A stretch of 63,891 nucleotides of DNA from an uncultured Clostridia bacterium (GTDB lineage Bacteria > Bacillota > Clostridia > TANB77 > CAG-508). Positions within the stretch are counted from its first letter, which is position 1. Each line of letters opens with the position of its first letter. Positions 9,424 through 20,100 of this stretch are shown one piece after another. The notes below the pieces were generated by a model, which was not told the DNA's origin, did not search any database, and saw nothing but the letters and a program-made list of their open reading frames with translations. Both the position numbers and the translations under genes were made by a program. Where the stretch lies: the NCBI GenBank assembly GCA_944390975.1, contig CALXRX010000009.1:1-63891 (forward strand), read 5' to 3'.

Positions 9424-9475
9424 AAACGCAAGTATAATTTTGGTTATTTTCAAAGTTATACTTGCTTTCATTTTA
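9424..9475 (+). terminator. Terminator of the 8941 gene
   Basis: GCAAGTATAA (9428-9437) pairs with TTATACTTGC (9456-9465), followed by a T-rich tract. Confidence 0.85.
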
Positions 9476-9496
9476 TTTCTTTTACTTTTTAAAAAT

Positions 9497-9631
9497 TTAT
9501 CTTTCCTCTCCAACCGAAGGATGATCAGTTTGTCTATCTTTTAAAGCACTTCTATCTCCATCGCATACATCTAATAATTCTTTTTCTAAAGGAAAAATTA
9601 CTTTACTAAAATTAATTTCTGTTATATTCAC
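9497..9631 (-). CDS. Small hypothetical ORF (44 aa)
   Basis: GTG start at 9629-9631 preceded by AGGAGG at good spacing. It encodes a charged 44-aa peptide ending in GEER. It follows the nucleotidyltransferase remnant by about 12 bp and may be the start of that toxin-antitoxin-like unit's second gene, itself truncated. Function unknown. Confidence 0.5.
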   Translation of the reverse strand: MNITEINFSKVIFPLEKELLDVCDGDRSALKDRQTDHPSVGEER

Positions 9632-9643
9632 TTAAAATTCCTC

Positions 9644-9775
9644 CTATGCCACTTTTATTCCTGTTTCGATTATTTCTTGAACAAATGGATTACCCTCTTC
9701 AAAATCTTTTACTTTAATAGGGTGTGGCTCATTGCCTTTTGTTAACTTTAGCAGTGGTACTTTAATGTTAAATAT
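9644..9775 (-). pseudogene. C-terminal remnant of a nucleotidyltransferase-domain protein
   Basis: An open frame of about 43 codons without a start encodes residues such as PHPIKVKDFEEGNPFVQEII followed by ETGIKVA, ending in TAG. This resembles the C-terminal end of small MNT-type nucleotidyltransferases, where a phrase like NPF..EI...GI is common. The frame begins abruptly at the hairpin that follows the radical SAM gene, which suggests deletion of the N-terminal part. The family call is from memory of the pattern. Confidence 0.5.
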
Positions 9776-9804
9776 GGCAAAAGATTATAAAATAATCTTT
9801 TGCC
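9776..9804 (-). terminator. Hairpin after the radical SAM gene
   Basis: A perfect 13-bp stem, GGCAAAAGATTAT with its complement, four-base loop. The T-run on the minus strand is weak, so termination efficiency is uncertain. Confidence 0.6.
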
Positions 9805-9845
9805 ATACAATACACATAAATAGTTATTCACATGTCATCCCTTTT

Positions 9846-11117
9846 TTACATAAATAAATAATCCGTTGAAAAATGTATAGGATTAATGCCTCTTCTCATA
9901 TACATTTTATTCTTCTCTCCTAACTGTTTTAATTCCTCCATTCTCTTCCTAGAAATTGGCTTTTTGTCGATACTGTGACTTACAAACTTAAACTTATGAG
10001 TTCTCCTCTTTTTTAGATAGTTGAATAAAGCTTTTAGATGATACTCCCTGCAACTCTCGCTTATCTGCGGATATTTAGCCAAAGGTAATTTAGGTGAGCA
10101 AATAAAGTAATTGCAAAGTATATTATCCGGTTTTGTGTCAAGAATAAGTTCTGCGGTGTCCAAAATATCACCCATATTCTCTGTAGGTAATCCTAACATA
10201 ATAGTAGTTGAAATTACTACATTAGGATTTAACATATGAATTTTGTTAAAAATGTTCCTTGCCTCTTCCGTTGTGTGTTTTTTTCCTATAAGCTTCAAAA
10301 GCCTATCAGAACCTGTTTCAAGATTCATAGCTAATTGGGTGATTTTTTTAGAATAGCACAGCGCCTCTAAAATTTCCGGAGTAATTTCAGCAATGCACAG
10401 ACCTATAGGAAGCTTAATCTCTTTTACTTCTTCATAACTATCAATTAAATAAATAAGTTCATGAAGCATTTGTCTCCCATAAATATCTATTCCATATTCT
10501 GTAATGTTTTCTGCCCTTAAGCTGATTGTCCGCATTTGCTCTGGATTGTTTAGCTTTATTCTGTCAAGATTTGTTTTTATCCCTTCTAAACTAAGACTTT
10601 CAAATCTAATGTCCATAAAGCATCTTCTACAGAATTTGCACTTATTCAGACAGCCATTTACCGGCCAAATTGCAAGGTGCTTTTCTTCTTTGTCATATAC
10701 AAAGTACTGTTCTTTAATATCCACCCCAAATTTCTTTCCAAGCTTTTCCGCAAAATGGTCTCCCCAGAACGTAATGTTAGATATACTTCCATTTAATTCT
10801 TTTTCAGCATTTGCTGCTTTTCCGAGTACTATAATTTCTGCTCCTTCCTTCCTACGTGCTGCAATACTTTTTAGCTGTCTGGCAACAAAATCTGAAAATT
10901 CATAACATCTTGCATACATGTGCATATACAAAATATAATCTGCTTCTTCAATCGGAACTGTGTGTTCCAAAAGGGGCATCATTTGAGAATACGACACCAT
11001 TATCTCCCGGTAACATTCATCTCTTACATAGAATTTGAGATAGTCGGCATTAATTTTGTATTTCCCAAGGTTATCATATTGCCATAATTTAATTGAATTG
11101 AGAAATTCCATAAACAT
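9846..11117 (-). CDS. Radical SAM protein with methylthiotransferase-like N-terminus, accessory
   Basis: A 423-aa radical SAM enzyme. The cluster motif is C-x3-C-x2-C in NGCLNKCKFC near residue 165. The N-terminal 150 residues (ADYILYMHMYARCYEFSDFVARQ and IIVLGKAA) resemble the flavodoxin-like domain of MiaB/RimO-type enzymes. There is no obvious C-terminal TRAM domain, so it is probably not a tRNA thiolase. An ATG 18 nt upstream (11133-11135) is in frame, but the GGAG site sits between the two ATGs and supports the start at 11117. Codon use is foreign: CCG, ACG and AGG are common, and CGG appears twice in frame as arginine (ATG CGG ACA and TAC CGG GAG). The substrate is unknown. Confidence 0.85.
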   Translation of the reverse strand: MFMEFLNSIKLWQYDNLGKYKINADYLKFYVRDECYREIMVSYSQMMPLLEHTVPIEEADYILYMHMYARCYEFSDFVARQLKSIAARRKEGAEIIVLGKAANAEKELNGSISNITFWGDHFAEKLGKKFGVDIKEQYFVYDKEEKHLAIWPVNGCLNKCKFCRRCFMDIRFESLSLEGIKTNLDRIKLNNPEQMRTISLRAENITEYGIDIYGRQMLHELIYLIDSYEEVKEIKLPIGLCIAEITPEILEALCYSKKITQLAMNLETGSDRLLKLIGKKHTTEEARNIFNKIHMLNPNVVISTTIMLGLPTENMGDILDTAELILDTKPDNILCNYFICSPKLPLAKYPQISESCREYHLKALFNYLKKRRTHKFKFVSHSIDKKPISRKRMEELKQLGEKNKMYMRRGINPIHFSTDYLFM

Positions 11118-11191
11118 AATTTTGTCTCCTTTCATTTTTTCAACTTTGTTTTATAAGGGTATAGAAATCCTTATAGGAATTAATCAATACT

Positions 11192-11220
11192 ATTTTAATA
11201 CAAATTTACATAAAAGTCAA
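11192..11220 (-). promoter_or_regulatory. Sigma-A type promoter of the radical SAM gene
   Basis: On the minus strand TTGACT, a 17-nt spacer and TAAAAT. Between it and the gene lies a repeat of CCTTATA elements. Confidence 0.65.
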
Positions 11221-11244
11221 TCTTGACAAGGTCTGTCAAACTCC

Positions 11245-12330
11245 TTATAATCCTAATTCATATGCAGTAGCTTCTGAACTTCCATCTCCTGCTATTACTT
11301 TGACATCAGATTTTAAAGATATACAAGGACGAAGTCCATACTCTGTGATATCGCTATATGCATTACCATCAGAATGTAAATTGAAGATGTTGAAGTGGCT
11401 AAAGTCACCACTGGTATTTACACTACGCACATAGAAATTGCAATCAGACGGATCTGAACGCACAGCACGTGATGGTAGCCAATAGTTCTCTCCTGTTGTC
11501 CATATATTAGCAGCCTCCATTGCTGTTTGGTCTGTCGCATAATTTTCATCTGTCCATTTTTGACATCCTGTATCTCTACTACTCCATCCACTTGGTAATG
11601 TCCATGAGTCCGGAATTCTATATGTTCCCTTTACTTCAGTATTTTTTGCATTAAACTTTCCATCTGTTCCTATTGTTGGTACACTTCCTACACATCTTCC
11701 ATCAAAAGCATATTGGCTACTTGTTGCATAGTATTCTGCTTTTTGGTTTAATGTAGCTACCAAATTATTATAATCATTCATTGATGCTTGAAAAGCAGAT
11801 AAATTATTTGTACCAGCTGTTCCTAGTGTTAGTTGCTCTACATTTTTATCAGATATTATTTGCAATCCATATGTGTCATCATTGTATAGTACTCTAAAAG
11901 TTACAATTCCATTTTCTCCTACACTTTCTAATCCTGTATCATATTTTACATAATCTCCTGGCTTTGCTATTCTTTTTAATGCATTTTCAGGTAATTCTGG
12001 TGTAGTTAGTTCTTCATTATTGCCTAAATTTCCAATTACATTATTTATTGTATTTTCAAACCCTGCTAGTCCAACTAATTCATCTTTTTGTGCTTGTGTA
12101 TAATTCTTTCCTGCATCTTGGGCTGTTTTAAATATTCCATTTTCTCCTATGGTTAAGTTTATTGTTACTCCTGCAAGTATTAATAGCACGATTATTGTTA
12201 TTATTAATGCTATTAATGTTATACCTTTGCTGTTTTCATTTTTACTTAACAATCTACATTTACTTCTTAGTTCTAAATTTTTCCTCATTTTTTCTTTTTC
12301 CTCCTTTGTTTTTCTACTTTTTCTGCTCAT
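11245..12330 (-). CDS. Pilin-like surface protein with DUF6273-type C-terminus
   Basis: A 361-aa exported protein. After a basic stretch there is a type IV prepilin-like segment, KGITLIALIITIIVLLILAG at residues 35-54, where G36 would be the cleavage site. The C-terminal region contains PGDYVKY, VLYNDDTYGLQIIS, YWLPSR and YGLRPCISLK. These four blocks recur in the same order in the partial gene at 62802, so the two are paralogues. The end resembles the WLRSP...GVRPAL pattern of DUF6273-like domains. No pilus assembly genes lie next to it. Its own TTGACA promoter is 100 bp upstream. A role in surface display is inference. Confidence 0.8.
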   Translation of the reverse strand: MSRKSRKTKEEKEKMRKNLELRSKCRLLSKNENSKGITLIALIITIIVLLILAGVTINLTIGENGIFKTAQDAGKNYTQAQKDELVGLAGFENTINNVIGNLGNNEELTTPELPENALKRIAKPGDYVKYDTGLESVGENGIVTFRVLYNDDTYGLQIISDKNVEQLTLGTAGTNNLSAFQASMNDYNNLVATLNQKAEYYATSSQYAFDGRCVGSVPTIGTDGKFNAKNTEVKGTYRIPDSWTLPSGWSSRDTGCQKWTDENYATDQTAMEAANIWTTGENYWLPSRAVRSDPSDCNFYVRSVNTSGDFSHFNIFNLHSDGNAYSDITEYGLRPCISLKSDVKVIAGDGSSEATAYELGL

Positions 12331-12561
12331 ATTAGCCTTTGCAAATTTTTACATTTTATTCATTATACTATTTGTTTAACAGACTTTTAAACTTCGAATT
12401 TGAAAAAAAAAACGCATTGAAAGTAATTATGATACAATTTTATATTTACTTATATTACTTGTCAAGTGCTTTTATCTATCTTTTTCCTCTCTTTTTTCAA
12501 CTACTTTACAGTTCTTGGTAATCGTTTGTTTTCATTTTTAATTGAAGGATGTTATAAGTAT
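12331..12561. other. Intergenic region upstream of the pilin-like gene
   Basis: Very AT-rich. It contains the pilin-gene promoter (12437-12465) and otherwise nothing I can support as coding. Confidence 0.5.
12437..12465 (-). promoter_or_regulatory. Sigma-A type promoter of the pilin-like gene
   Basis: Minus strand TTGACA, 17-nt spacer, TAAAAT, about 105 bp before the start codon. Confidence 0.7.
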
Positions 12562-12612
12562 AAAAATAACCTCACACTATCAAACTGCTTTGTTTAATAA
12601 TATGAGGTAATC
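12562..12612 (-). terminator. Terminator of the ytfJ unit
   Basis: ATTACCTCATATTAT pairs, partly through G-T pairs, with ATAGTGTGAGGTTAT. A TTTTT tract follows on the minus strand. Confidence 0.75.
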
Positions 12613-12619
12613 TTTAATA

Positions 12620-13264
12620 CTAATCATCATATTGGTCAAATTCATCATATACAATTTCTTCTGGATTTTCTTTTGGTATATTTTCATCATATTCAAACTC
12701 ATATGTTACATTTTTTTGTTCTTTATTTCTTTTAGGTCTTGTTTTTTGTATTATTTTTTCTTGTATTATTCTTTCCTTTTGCTCTTGCTCTTTTTGCTCT
12801 TCTTTTTTTTGCCTTATTTCTTCTTGCCTTTCTTTATTTTTTTCTTCCTTTTTATTTTGCATTGCTTTATTTATTAAGTTGTTTGCTTTTTCTACTAAAT
12901 CTGGCATATAATCTAATAACTTGTCTACACATGATGTATGATCTACAGGTAAAAGTTTTACATTATTTGCTTGTATTATTAAAAATGCTACAGGATTTAT
13001 ATTTACTCCCGCTCCTGCTCCTCCTCCAAATGGTAACCTATATTGTATTGCTTCTTCTTTTTCTTTTTTAGTATACTCATCTATTGTTTCTCCTCTAAAT
13101 TCGCTTCCTCCTGCTGCAAAACCAAAACATACTTTTGAAATTGGAATAATTACTATATTATTTGATGTTTCAATTGGCTCACCTATTATTGTGTTTACAT
13201 CAATCATGTCTTGAATACTATTCATAGCTGTAATCATAAGTCCTTCTATTGGATGTTCGCTCAT
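12620..13264 (-). CDS. ytfJ: Spore protein YtfJ/GerW family
   Basis: A 214-aa spore-associated protein linked to germination in Bacillus. The first 125 residues carry the family core: HPIEGLMITAM, the GFAAGGSEF motif and the Gly-rich GGGAGAGVNINPVAFL. The C-terminal 85 residues are a Lys/Glu-rich coiled-coil extension, longer than the usual family tail. The upstream DUF2953 gene overlaps its 5' end by 47 bp, as expected for the conserved ytfI-ytfJ pair, so translation is probably coupled. Confidence 0.92.
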   Translation of the reverse strand: MSEHPIEGLMITAMNSIQDMIDVNTIIGEPIETSNNIVIIPISKVCFGFAAGGSEFRGETIDEYTKKEKEEAIQYRLPFGGGAGAGVNINPVAFLIIQANNVKLLPVDHTSCVDKLLDYMPDLVEKANNLINKAMQNKKEEKNKERQEEIRQKKEEQKEQEQKERIIQEKIIQKTRPKRNKEQKNVTYEFEYDENIPKENPEEIVYDEFDQYDD

Positions 13265-13850
13265 GTTTTTCCACTCTCCTTTTTTTTGATAAAATATATA
13301 TTATAGAAATAATATGTACCATTTTTACCTTAATTATACAATTCAATTGTACTTTTATTAAATTTCTATTTTGATATATTGGAGTTACTATATATTTATG
13401 ATTTTCTTTTTCATATTTTTTTATTATTTTTGCAAATCCTATTCCTAATAATGCTGAAATGATTGTTATTAATGCTGATGTGACAATTACATTTTCTGTT
13501 CCTAAATCTATATTTAAGTCTAGTTTAGGAATTTCTATATTTAGTTTTTCTACTATTTTTTTTGCTTCTTGTTTTGATGGCATTTCATTTTTCATTTTAT
13601 TAAAATTTATATTTTTTAGTTTATTTTTCAAATTGAGTTTTTCTAGTTTTTCTTTATTTAGTTCTATGCTTAATATTTTTATTTTGCTTAATACTTGTAA
13701 TTCAAAAAAAATTTTGAAATTGTATTTTAGTTTGGATTCATAATTGCAATTCGATATATTTAATTCTTCTATTTTAATAGTTATTGTACTTAAAACTATA
13801 GCTAAAAGTATTATTAGTATAAAAATTAATATAAAAGAAACTATTGCCAT
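13218..13850 (-). CDS. DUF2953 protein (YtfI-like)
   Basis: A 210-aa membrane-anchored protein with an N-terminal helix (about residues 2-22), a basic middle part and a second helix in the C-terminal half (ALITIISALLGIGFA). This is the layout of DUF2953 proteins encoded ahead of ytfJ. An upstream ATG at 13910 is in frame but has no ribosome site, while GGGGTGG precedes the ATG at 13848-13850, which I chose. The last 47 bp overlap ytfJ in another frame. Confidence 0.8.
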   Translation of the reverse strand: MAIVSFILIFILIILLAIVLSTITIKIEELNISNCNYESKLKYNFKIFFELQVLSKIKILSIELNKEKLEKLNLKNKLKNINFNKMKNEMPSKQEAKKIVEKLNIEIPKLDLNIDLGTENVIVTSALITIISALLGIGFAKIIKKYEKENHKYIVTPIYQNRNLIKVQLNCIIKVKMVHIISIIYILSKKRRVEKHERTSNRRTYDYSYE

Positions 13851-13946
13851 AATAACCACCCCTTTATGTGGCGAAGTATTTTTAGTTTCATTTATATTAA
13901 TTTTTTCCATATTTTTCTTGTTTATACAATTTATGAATTATTTAAT

Positions 13947-13996
13947 AAAAAACAAGATACTTCACTTTTCATTAAAGTACTGTATCTTGTTTTTTG
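13947..13996 (-). terminator. Terminator of the two-component operon
   Basis: AAAACAAGATAC and GTATCTTGTTTT arms, followed on the minus strand by a T-rich run, just after the histidine kinase stop. Confidence 0.85.
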
Positions 13997-14003
13997 CTAG
14001 TTT

Positions 14004-15503
14004 TTAAATTACTAAATCTAAATCAAAATAGAACTCTACTCCATTTTCCTTATTTATAACTCCATAATCTTTTTTATAATTGTTCATTATTGCTTTTACT
14101 AAAGCAAGTCCTATTCCTGTACCTCCGTCTTCTCTATTTCTTGATGCATCTATTTTATAAAATCTGTTCCAAATTCTGTTTAAGTCTTCTTCTTTTATAT
14201 TGTCTCCTGTATTAAATACACTTATTCTTACAATGTTCTTTTCAATATCTGCATTTGTAGTTATTTCAATTGTTTTTTTACCTTCTATTTCTTTTACATG
14301 TTTTATTGCATTTGTAAAATAGTTTGTCATTACTTGCTCTATATAAAATGAGTCTGCATATACATGAACTGAACTTTTACTATCAAAATTCACTTGTATA
14401 TTATTTTCTTCTAGCATTACTCTTGATTTTCTAACTACTTCTTGTATTAACTCACAAATATCAAATTTTTCATTATTAAATTCTCTTTTACCATATTCTA
14501 GTTTCATTAATTCTAATAATTGTTTAACTAGTTTATCCATTTTATTAGCTTCATCTAAAATAACTTTTGCATAAAATTCTCTATTTTCAGCATCTGTATT
14601 AACATTTTCAATTAAACCTTCTGAATATCCTTGAATTAATGCAATTGGGGTTTTTAGCTCGTGAGAAACATCTTGAATAAATTGTTTTCTCATTTCATCT
14701 ATTTTAGATTTCTCTTCTATATCTTTTTCAAGTTCAATATTTGTTGCTCTTAATTGTTTTATTGTTGCTTCTAGTTTATCTGACATTGTATTTATGCTTT
14801 TTCCCAAATTATTAATTTCATCATCAGCATCTGTAGTTCTATATTTATGACTAAAATCTAATTTAGACATTTTTTTAGCAATAGAATTTAATTCCAATAT
14901 TGGCATTGTGAATTTTTTTGAAATAACAGATACTACTATTCCACCTACTATTATTGTAAAACCACCTATTAAGTATAAAAATTTATTTGATATTTTAACA
15001 CTTTCTTGAACTGATGCAATAGGCATTCTTATATATAATATATATCCATTATCTAAAGTAGCACTAAATAATATAAATGTTAAGCCTGTTTGTGAATCTT
15101 CAACTCTTTTTGTCATCATTTTTTCGTTTTTTAATAATATATCATTTTCTTGTGGTATTATTGATGACATTGTATTTATTTCATTAATTGTAGATAAGAA
15201 ATCTTTATTTGTTGAATATATATTAATATTTTTATCTGTTTTTATTAATATATCAAAATTATTATTTATAGCTGCTCTTTCTAATTCTAATTCGATATCA
15301 ATATTAGTATTTTGATTTGTATAATAATCGTTTATTTTATTGTACAAAATAACTAAATTCTTCTGTTTTGAATATAAATAGAATGTTTCTAAAACAAAAT
15401 TATTAGTTAAAATAAGAAATGCTATTATTATTACTACTACTACGCATAATGTTAAAAATAATTTTACTCTTATTGATTTAAATTTATTTTTGCTATTACT
15501 CAT
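14004..15503 (-). CDS. Sensor histidine kinase
   Basis: A 499-aa membrane kinase. A helix at about 13-33, an extracellular sensor domain of about 140 residues and a second helix near 172-194 precede a HAMP region. The HisKA domain has the phospho-acceptor His in DVSHELKTP (about 280-288). The ATPase domain has DGGTGIGLALVKAI. Its start overlaps the response regulator stop by 4 bp, so the pair is translationally coupled. The signal is unknown; the class resembles cell-envelope stress kinases. Confidence 0.95.
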   Translation of the reverse strand: MSNSKNKFKSIRVKLFLTLCVVVVIIIAFLILTNNFVLETFYLYSKQKNLVILYNKINDYYTNQNTNIDIELELERAAINNNFDILIKTDKNINIYSTNKDFLSTINEINTMSSIIPQENDILLKNEKMMTKRVEDSQTGLTFILFSATLDNGYILYIRMPIASVQESVKISNKFLYLIGGFTIIVGGIVVSVISKKFTMPILELNSIAKKMSKLDFSHKYRTTDADDEINNLGKSINTMSDKLEATIKQLRATNIELEKDIEEKSKIDEMRKQFIQDVSHELKTPIALIQGYSEGLIENVNTDAENREFYAKVILDEANKMDKLVKQLLELMKLEYGKREFNNEKFDICELIQEVVRKSRVMLEENNIQVNFDSKSSVHVYADSFYIEQVMTNYFTNAIKHVKEIEGKKTIEITTNADIEKNIVRISVFNTGDNIKEEDLNRIWNRFYKIDASRNREDGGTGIGLALVKAIMNNYKKDYGVINKENGVEFYFDLDLVI

Positions 15504-16189
15504 TTTATATTATTTTTCACCTCAAATTTATATCCTACGCCTCTCATTGTTTCAATATATTTTCCTTTTTTGCCTAATTTATGTCTAATTTTCTTTATAT
15601 GACTATCTATAGTTCTTGAATCTCCATAATAGTCATAATTCCATACATTGTTTAATATTTTATCTCTTGATAATGCAATTCCTTCATTATCTACTAAGTA
15701 TTTAAGTAACTCGTATTCTCTTAAACTCATTTCTACATTTTTTCCATCTACAGTTACTGTTCTTCCATCTGAATCTATTACAATTCCACCATAATCTTTA
15801 ACATCATTTTCATTTTCTCTTGTTCTTTTTAATATTGCCTCTACTCGTGCTACTAATATTTTAGGACTAAATGGCTTAGATATATATTCATCTACACCTA
15901 ATTCAAATCCAAATAATTCATCTTGTTCTTCTCCTCTTGCTGTAAGCATTATTATAGGAACTTTAGAAGTTTGTCTAATTTGCCTTAATACAGACCATCC
16001 ATCAAGTTTAGGCATCATAACATCTAACAAAATTAATCCAATATCTTTTTCATTTTCTTCAAATATTTTTATCGCTTTTTCTCCATCTTCTGCTTCTATT
16101 ACATTAAATTCTTTTTGTACTAAAAAGTCTTTTATTAATTTTCTCATTCTTGCTTCATCATCAACAACAAGTACTGTTACATTATTCAT
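15500..16189 (-). CDS. OmpR/PhoB-family response regulator
   Basis: A 229-aa regulator with a receiver domain (acidic DDE near residues 10-12, phosphorylation site in LLDVMMPKLDG, Lys in YISKPF). The C-terminal winged helix carries SREYELLKYL, RTIDSHIKKIRHKLG and MRGVGYKFE. It is first in the operon with the kinase that overlaps its end. Confidence 0.96.
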   Translation of the reverse strand: MNNVTVLVVDDEARMRKLIKDFLVQKEFNVIEAEDGEKAIKIFEENEKDIGLILLDVMMPKLDGWSVLRQIRQTSKVPIIMLTARGEEQDELFGFELGVDEYISKPFSPKILVARVEAILKRTRENENDVKDYGGIVIDSDGRTVTVDGKNVEMSLREYELLKYLVDNEGIALSRDKILNNVWNYDYYGDSRTIDSHIKKIRHKLGKKGKYIETMRGVGYKFEVKNNIK

Positions 16190-16229
16190 ATGATTTTCAT
16201 CTCCTATTTTATAATTACTAATATTATAT

Positions 16230-17120
16230 TTACTTTATGTGTCTTTCTTGTGAAGAAGAAAAGAAGTTATAACAAATTTTAAATTCTTTATTATTAAGAT
16301 AATTTAATTTTCCACTATCTGTTATAAAATTAAATTTTAATAAATAGCTACATAACATTTGTGTATTTGCCTTAAATTTTTGATTAATTTTACCAATTCC
16401 ATATTTGCCATCCCCAATAATTGGATAACCTATATGTGATAAATGCGCTCTAATTTGGTGTGTTCTTCCAGTATGTAGATTAATATCTAAAATTGCAGTA
16501 TTGTTTTCCATCTTTTTTAATACTGTGTATTGTGTAATTATTTTTTGATAACCCTTTTTAGGAACATCAGAAATATAAACAAAAGATTTTTTTGCATCTT
16601 TAAATAAATATGCTGTTAGTATTTTACTGTTTTCTTTTGGTATACCATATACCATACATGCATAATGTTTTTCAATTTCTCTTTTTTTAAATTTGTTTAA
16701 TAAAATTTCTAGTGCTTCTTTATTTTTTGCAAAAAGTATTATTCCAGTTGTATTTCTATCTAGTCTATGGCAAGGATATAGATTAATTTTGTATTTTTCC
16801 TCTAATAATTTGGTTAAACTATTATCGCCTACAACTTCAATTTTATTTGGTTTATTTACTACTAAAATATTTTCATCTTCATAAATAATATCTATATCTA
16901 TTTTTTTATTGGCAAACAAAACTTCATCTAAAATATATACTTCAATAATATCTCCTGTATATATAGTAATATTTTTATTTACTCTTTTTCCATTTACTTT
17001 GATATCTTTTTTTCTTAGTGCTTTATATAGGTCGTTTAAATTTAATGCTTCAAAATTATCTAATAGTATTCTATTTAAATTTTTACCATTATATTTTTCA
17101 TCTACAATTAATTTTTTCAT
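16230..17120 (-). CDS. RluA-family pseudouridine synthase
   Basis: A 296-aa enzyme isomerising uridine in 23S rRNA or tRNA. An S4-like N-terminal region (KALRKKDIKVNGKRV) is followed by the catalytic motif HRLDRNTTGIILFAK near residue 118, with Asp in HRLDR as nucleophile, and later LHTGRTHQIRAHL. It starts 9 bp after dnaE ends, so it is probably in the dnaE transcript. Confidence 0.94.
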   Translation of the reverse strand: MKKLIVDEKYNGKNLNRILLDNFEALNLNDLYKALRKKDIKVNGKRVNKNITIYTGDIIEVYILDEVLFANKKIDIDIIYEDENILVVNKPNKIEVVGDNSLTKLLEEKYKINLYPCHRLDRNTTGIILFAKNKEALEILLNKFKKREIEKHYACMVYGIPKENSKILTAYLFKDAKKSFVYISDVPKKGYQKIITQYTVLKKMENNTAILDINLHTGRTHQIRAHLSHIGYPIIGDGKYGIGKINQKFKANTQMLCSYLLKFNFITDSGKLNYLNNKEFKICYNFFSSSQERHIK

Positions 17121-17129
17121 TGTTTATTA

Positions 17130-20100
17130 TTAACCCCTACTTACTCTATCTTGTCCTACTAATTCTTTAAATTGTTCTAATATACTATCAGTTATATATA
17201 TTCCCCCACATGGTTTTATTTGTTCATTATCTTTTACATTTATAGCTGTATTGTTTTTATCTCCTGAAAAGAATTTTATTGCTCCTCTTAATTTTTTCTT
17301 TATTTCTTCGTTTAAATTTGTTATATCTATTATAATTGAATTTGACTTATTATTTTCTCCAAATTCTGTTATCTTGTTAGCAACTATTTTTGTTTCATCA
17401 TCTTCTCTTATACTTAGTCTACCTTCTATTAGAACAATTTTATCATTTAATAATATATTAGATGCTTGTTGGTAACAATTTTCAAATACAATAATTTCTG
17501 CTTGTCCATATAAGTCTTCTACTGTAACAAATGCCATTATTTTATTGGTTTTTGTATATTTCTTTTTTACACTATTAATTATTCCTGCAAATTTAACTAT
17601 TTGTCCATCTTTATAATTTTGTTGTATATTTACCATTTCATCCTGTTCTTCATTTCCTGCATTTCTCATTTGTATAGTGTTTATGGTAGTTTCTTTTTCT
17701 ATTTGCTGCCTCATATTTTGTAAAGGATGTCCACTTATATATAACCCTAACATCTCTTTTTCCATAGATAATAATTCTTTTTGTGTATATTCTTTTAAAT
17801 TTGTAAAACTATATTTTAAGTCTGTAACTTTTTCATCTTCTGGGTTTAAATCAAACATTGTTACTTGACCTTGTAACATTTTTTTTGATGAATCTTGTAT
17901 TGTATCAATTATACTTTCAAATGAAGCCATTAAAGTACTTCTTGTTTGTTCAAACTCATCAAATGCTCCTGCTTTAATTAAACTTTCTATACATTTTTTA
18001 TTTACTGTTTCATTTTGCATTCTTTCACAAAAATCAGTAAAGCTTGTATATACTCCATTTTTTTCTCTTTCTGCCACAATTGTATCAACAGCTGCAATTC
18101 CAACATTTTTTATACTTCCTAAACCAAAACGAATTTTACCACTATCAACAGTGAATTTTGTAAAACTTCTATTTATATCTGGTTTTAATATGTCTATTTT
18201 TAGTCTTTTACATTCATCTATGTACGCAGGTACTTTGTCTAAATTTCCTAAAAAACTATTTAATGTTGCAGCCATAAATTCTTCTGGATAATATGCTTTT
18301 AAATATGCTGTTCTATATGAAATAACAGCATATGCTGCTGCATGTGATTTATTAAATGCATATTTAGCAAACTCAGCCATTTCATCAAATATTTTATTTG
18401 CAGATTGTTCATCAATTCCATTTCTTATACAACCAGGAATTTCTATATTTCCTTTTTCGTCTAATTTTCCATATATAAAATATTCTCTTTCTTTTGCCAT
18501 AACATCTAGTTTTTTCTTTCCCATTGCACGTCTAACAATATCTGCTCGTCCTAATGAATACCCTGCTAAATCTCTAACTATTTGCATTACTTGTTCTTGA
18601 TACACCATACATCCATAAGTTACATTTAGAATTGGCTCTAGTGATGGATGTGTATATTCTGCATGTTCTGGATTTAATTTATTTCTTATATATCTTGGTA
18701 TTTGATCCATTGGTCCTGGTCTATATAGTGAAACCCCTGCAATTATATCTTCTAGGCTATCTGGTTTTAATTCTTTCATGAAATTTGTCATGCCTTGGCT
18801 TTCAAATTGGAATATTCCTTGTGTTTCACCTGTTGCCCATAATTTATATACTTTTGGATCACTCATAGCTTCATCAAATTTTACATCTATATTTCTATGT
18901 TTTTTTACTAAGTTTATTGCATCTTGTATAACTGTTAAAGTTCTTAGTCCTAAGAAGTCCATTTTTAATAAGCCTAATTCTTCTAATGTAGTCATTATGT
19001 ACTGTGTAGTAATTGTTCCATCTTTTGTATTAACATATAGTGGAACATAATTTACTACTGGCTCTTTTGTAATAACTATTCCACAGGCATGTGTTGAAGC
19101 CTGTCTTGGCATTCCTTCTAAAGACATGGCTATATCTATTAATCTTTTTATTTCTTCATTTGTTTCATATAATTCATTTAATTCTCTATTTTGTTCTAAT
19201 GCTTTTTTTATTGTAATATGTAACTCATTAGGAATCATTTTTGCAAGTTTATCTGCTTCTGCATATGGAACATCCAATGCTCTTCCAACATCACGTATAA
19301 CCATTCTTGCAGACATTGTTCCAAATGTTATTATTTGCGATACATGGTCATAACCATATTTATTACATACATAATCTATAACTTCCTGTCTTCTTTCATA
19401 ACAAAAATCCACATCAAAATCTGGCATGCTAACTCTTTCTGGATTTAAAAATCTTTCAAAAAGCAAATTATATTTTATTGGATCTATATCTGTTATTCCT
19501 ATTGCATAGGCAAGAATAGAGCCTGCTCCTGAGCCACGTCCTGGTCCTACTGATATTCCTTGTGATTTTGCATAATGTATGTAGTCCCATACTATTAAGT
19601 AATAATCTACATATCCCATTTTTTCAATTACACTAAGCTCATATTCTGCTCTTTTTACAATTTCTTGGCTTGGATTTTGCCCATATCTTTGTTCTATACC
19701 ATCTTGACATAGTTTTTTTAAATAATCATAATGTGTTTTAAATTCTTTTGGTACATCATAATTTGGCAATATAGTATGACCAAATTCAAATTCTACGTTG
19801 CACTTTTCTGCAATTTTTACAGTATTTTGTATTGCTTCTGGAATATTTTTAAAATATTCTGACATTTCTTGGCTTGATTTTATATATAATTCTTCTGTAT
19901 CAAACTTCATTCTGTCTTCATCATTCATCTTTTTTCCAGTTTGTATGCAAAGTAATACTTCATGGTTATATGCATCTTCTTTTCTTGAATAATGTGCATC
20001 ATTTGTTGCCACAACTGGTATATCTAACATTTTTGAAAGTTCTATTAGTTTTTGATTTACAAGTACTTGCTCTCTTATTCCATTATTTTGTATTTCTAAA

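Noticed and set aside
12632..13071. Plus-strand Phe/Leu-rich ORFs
   Set aside because: They are antisense shadows of the Lys/Glu-rich tail of YtfJ.
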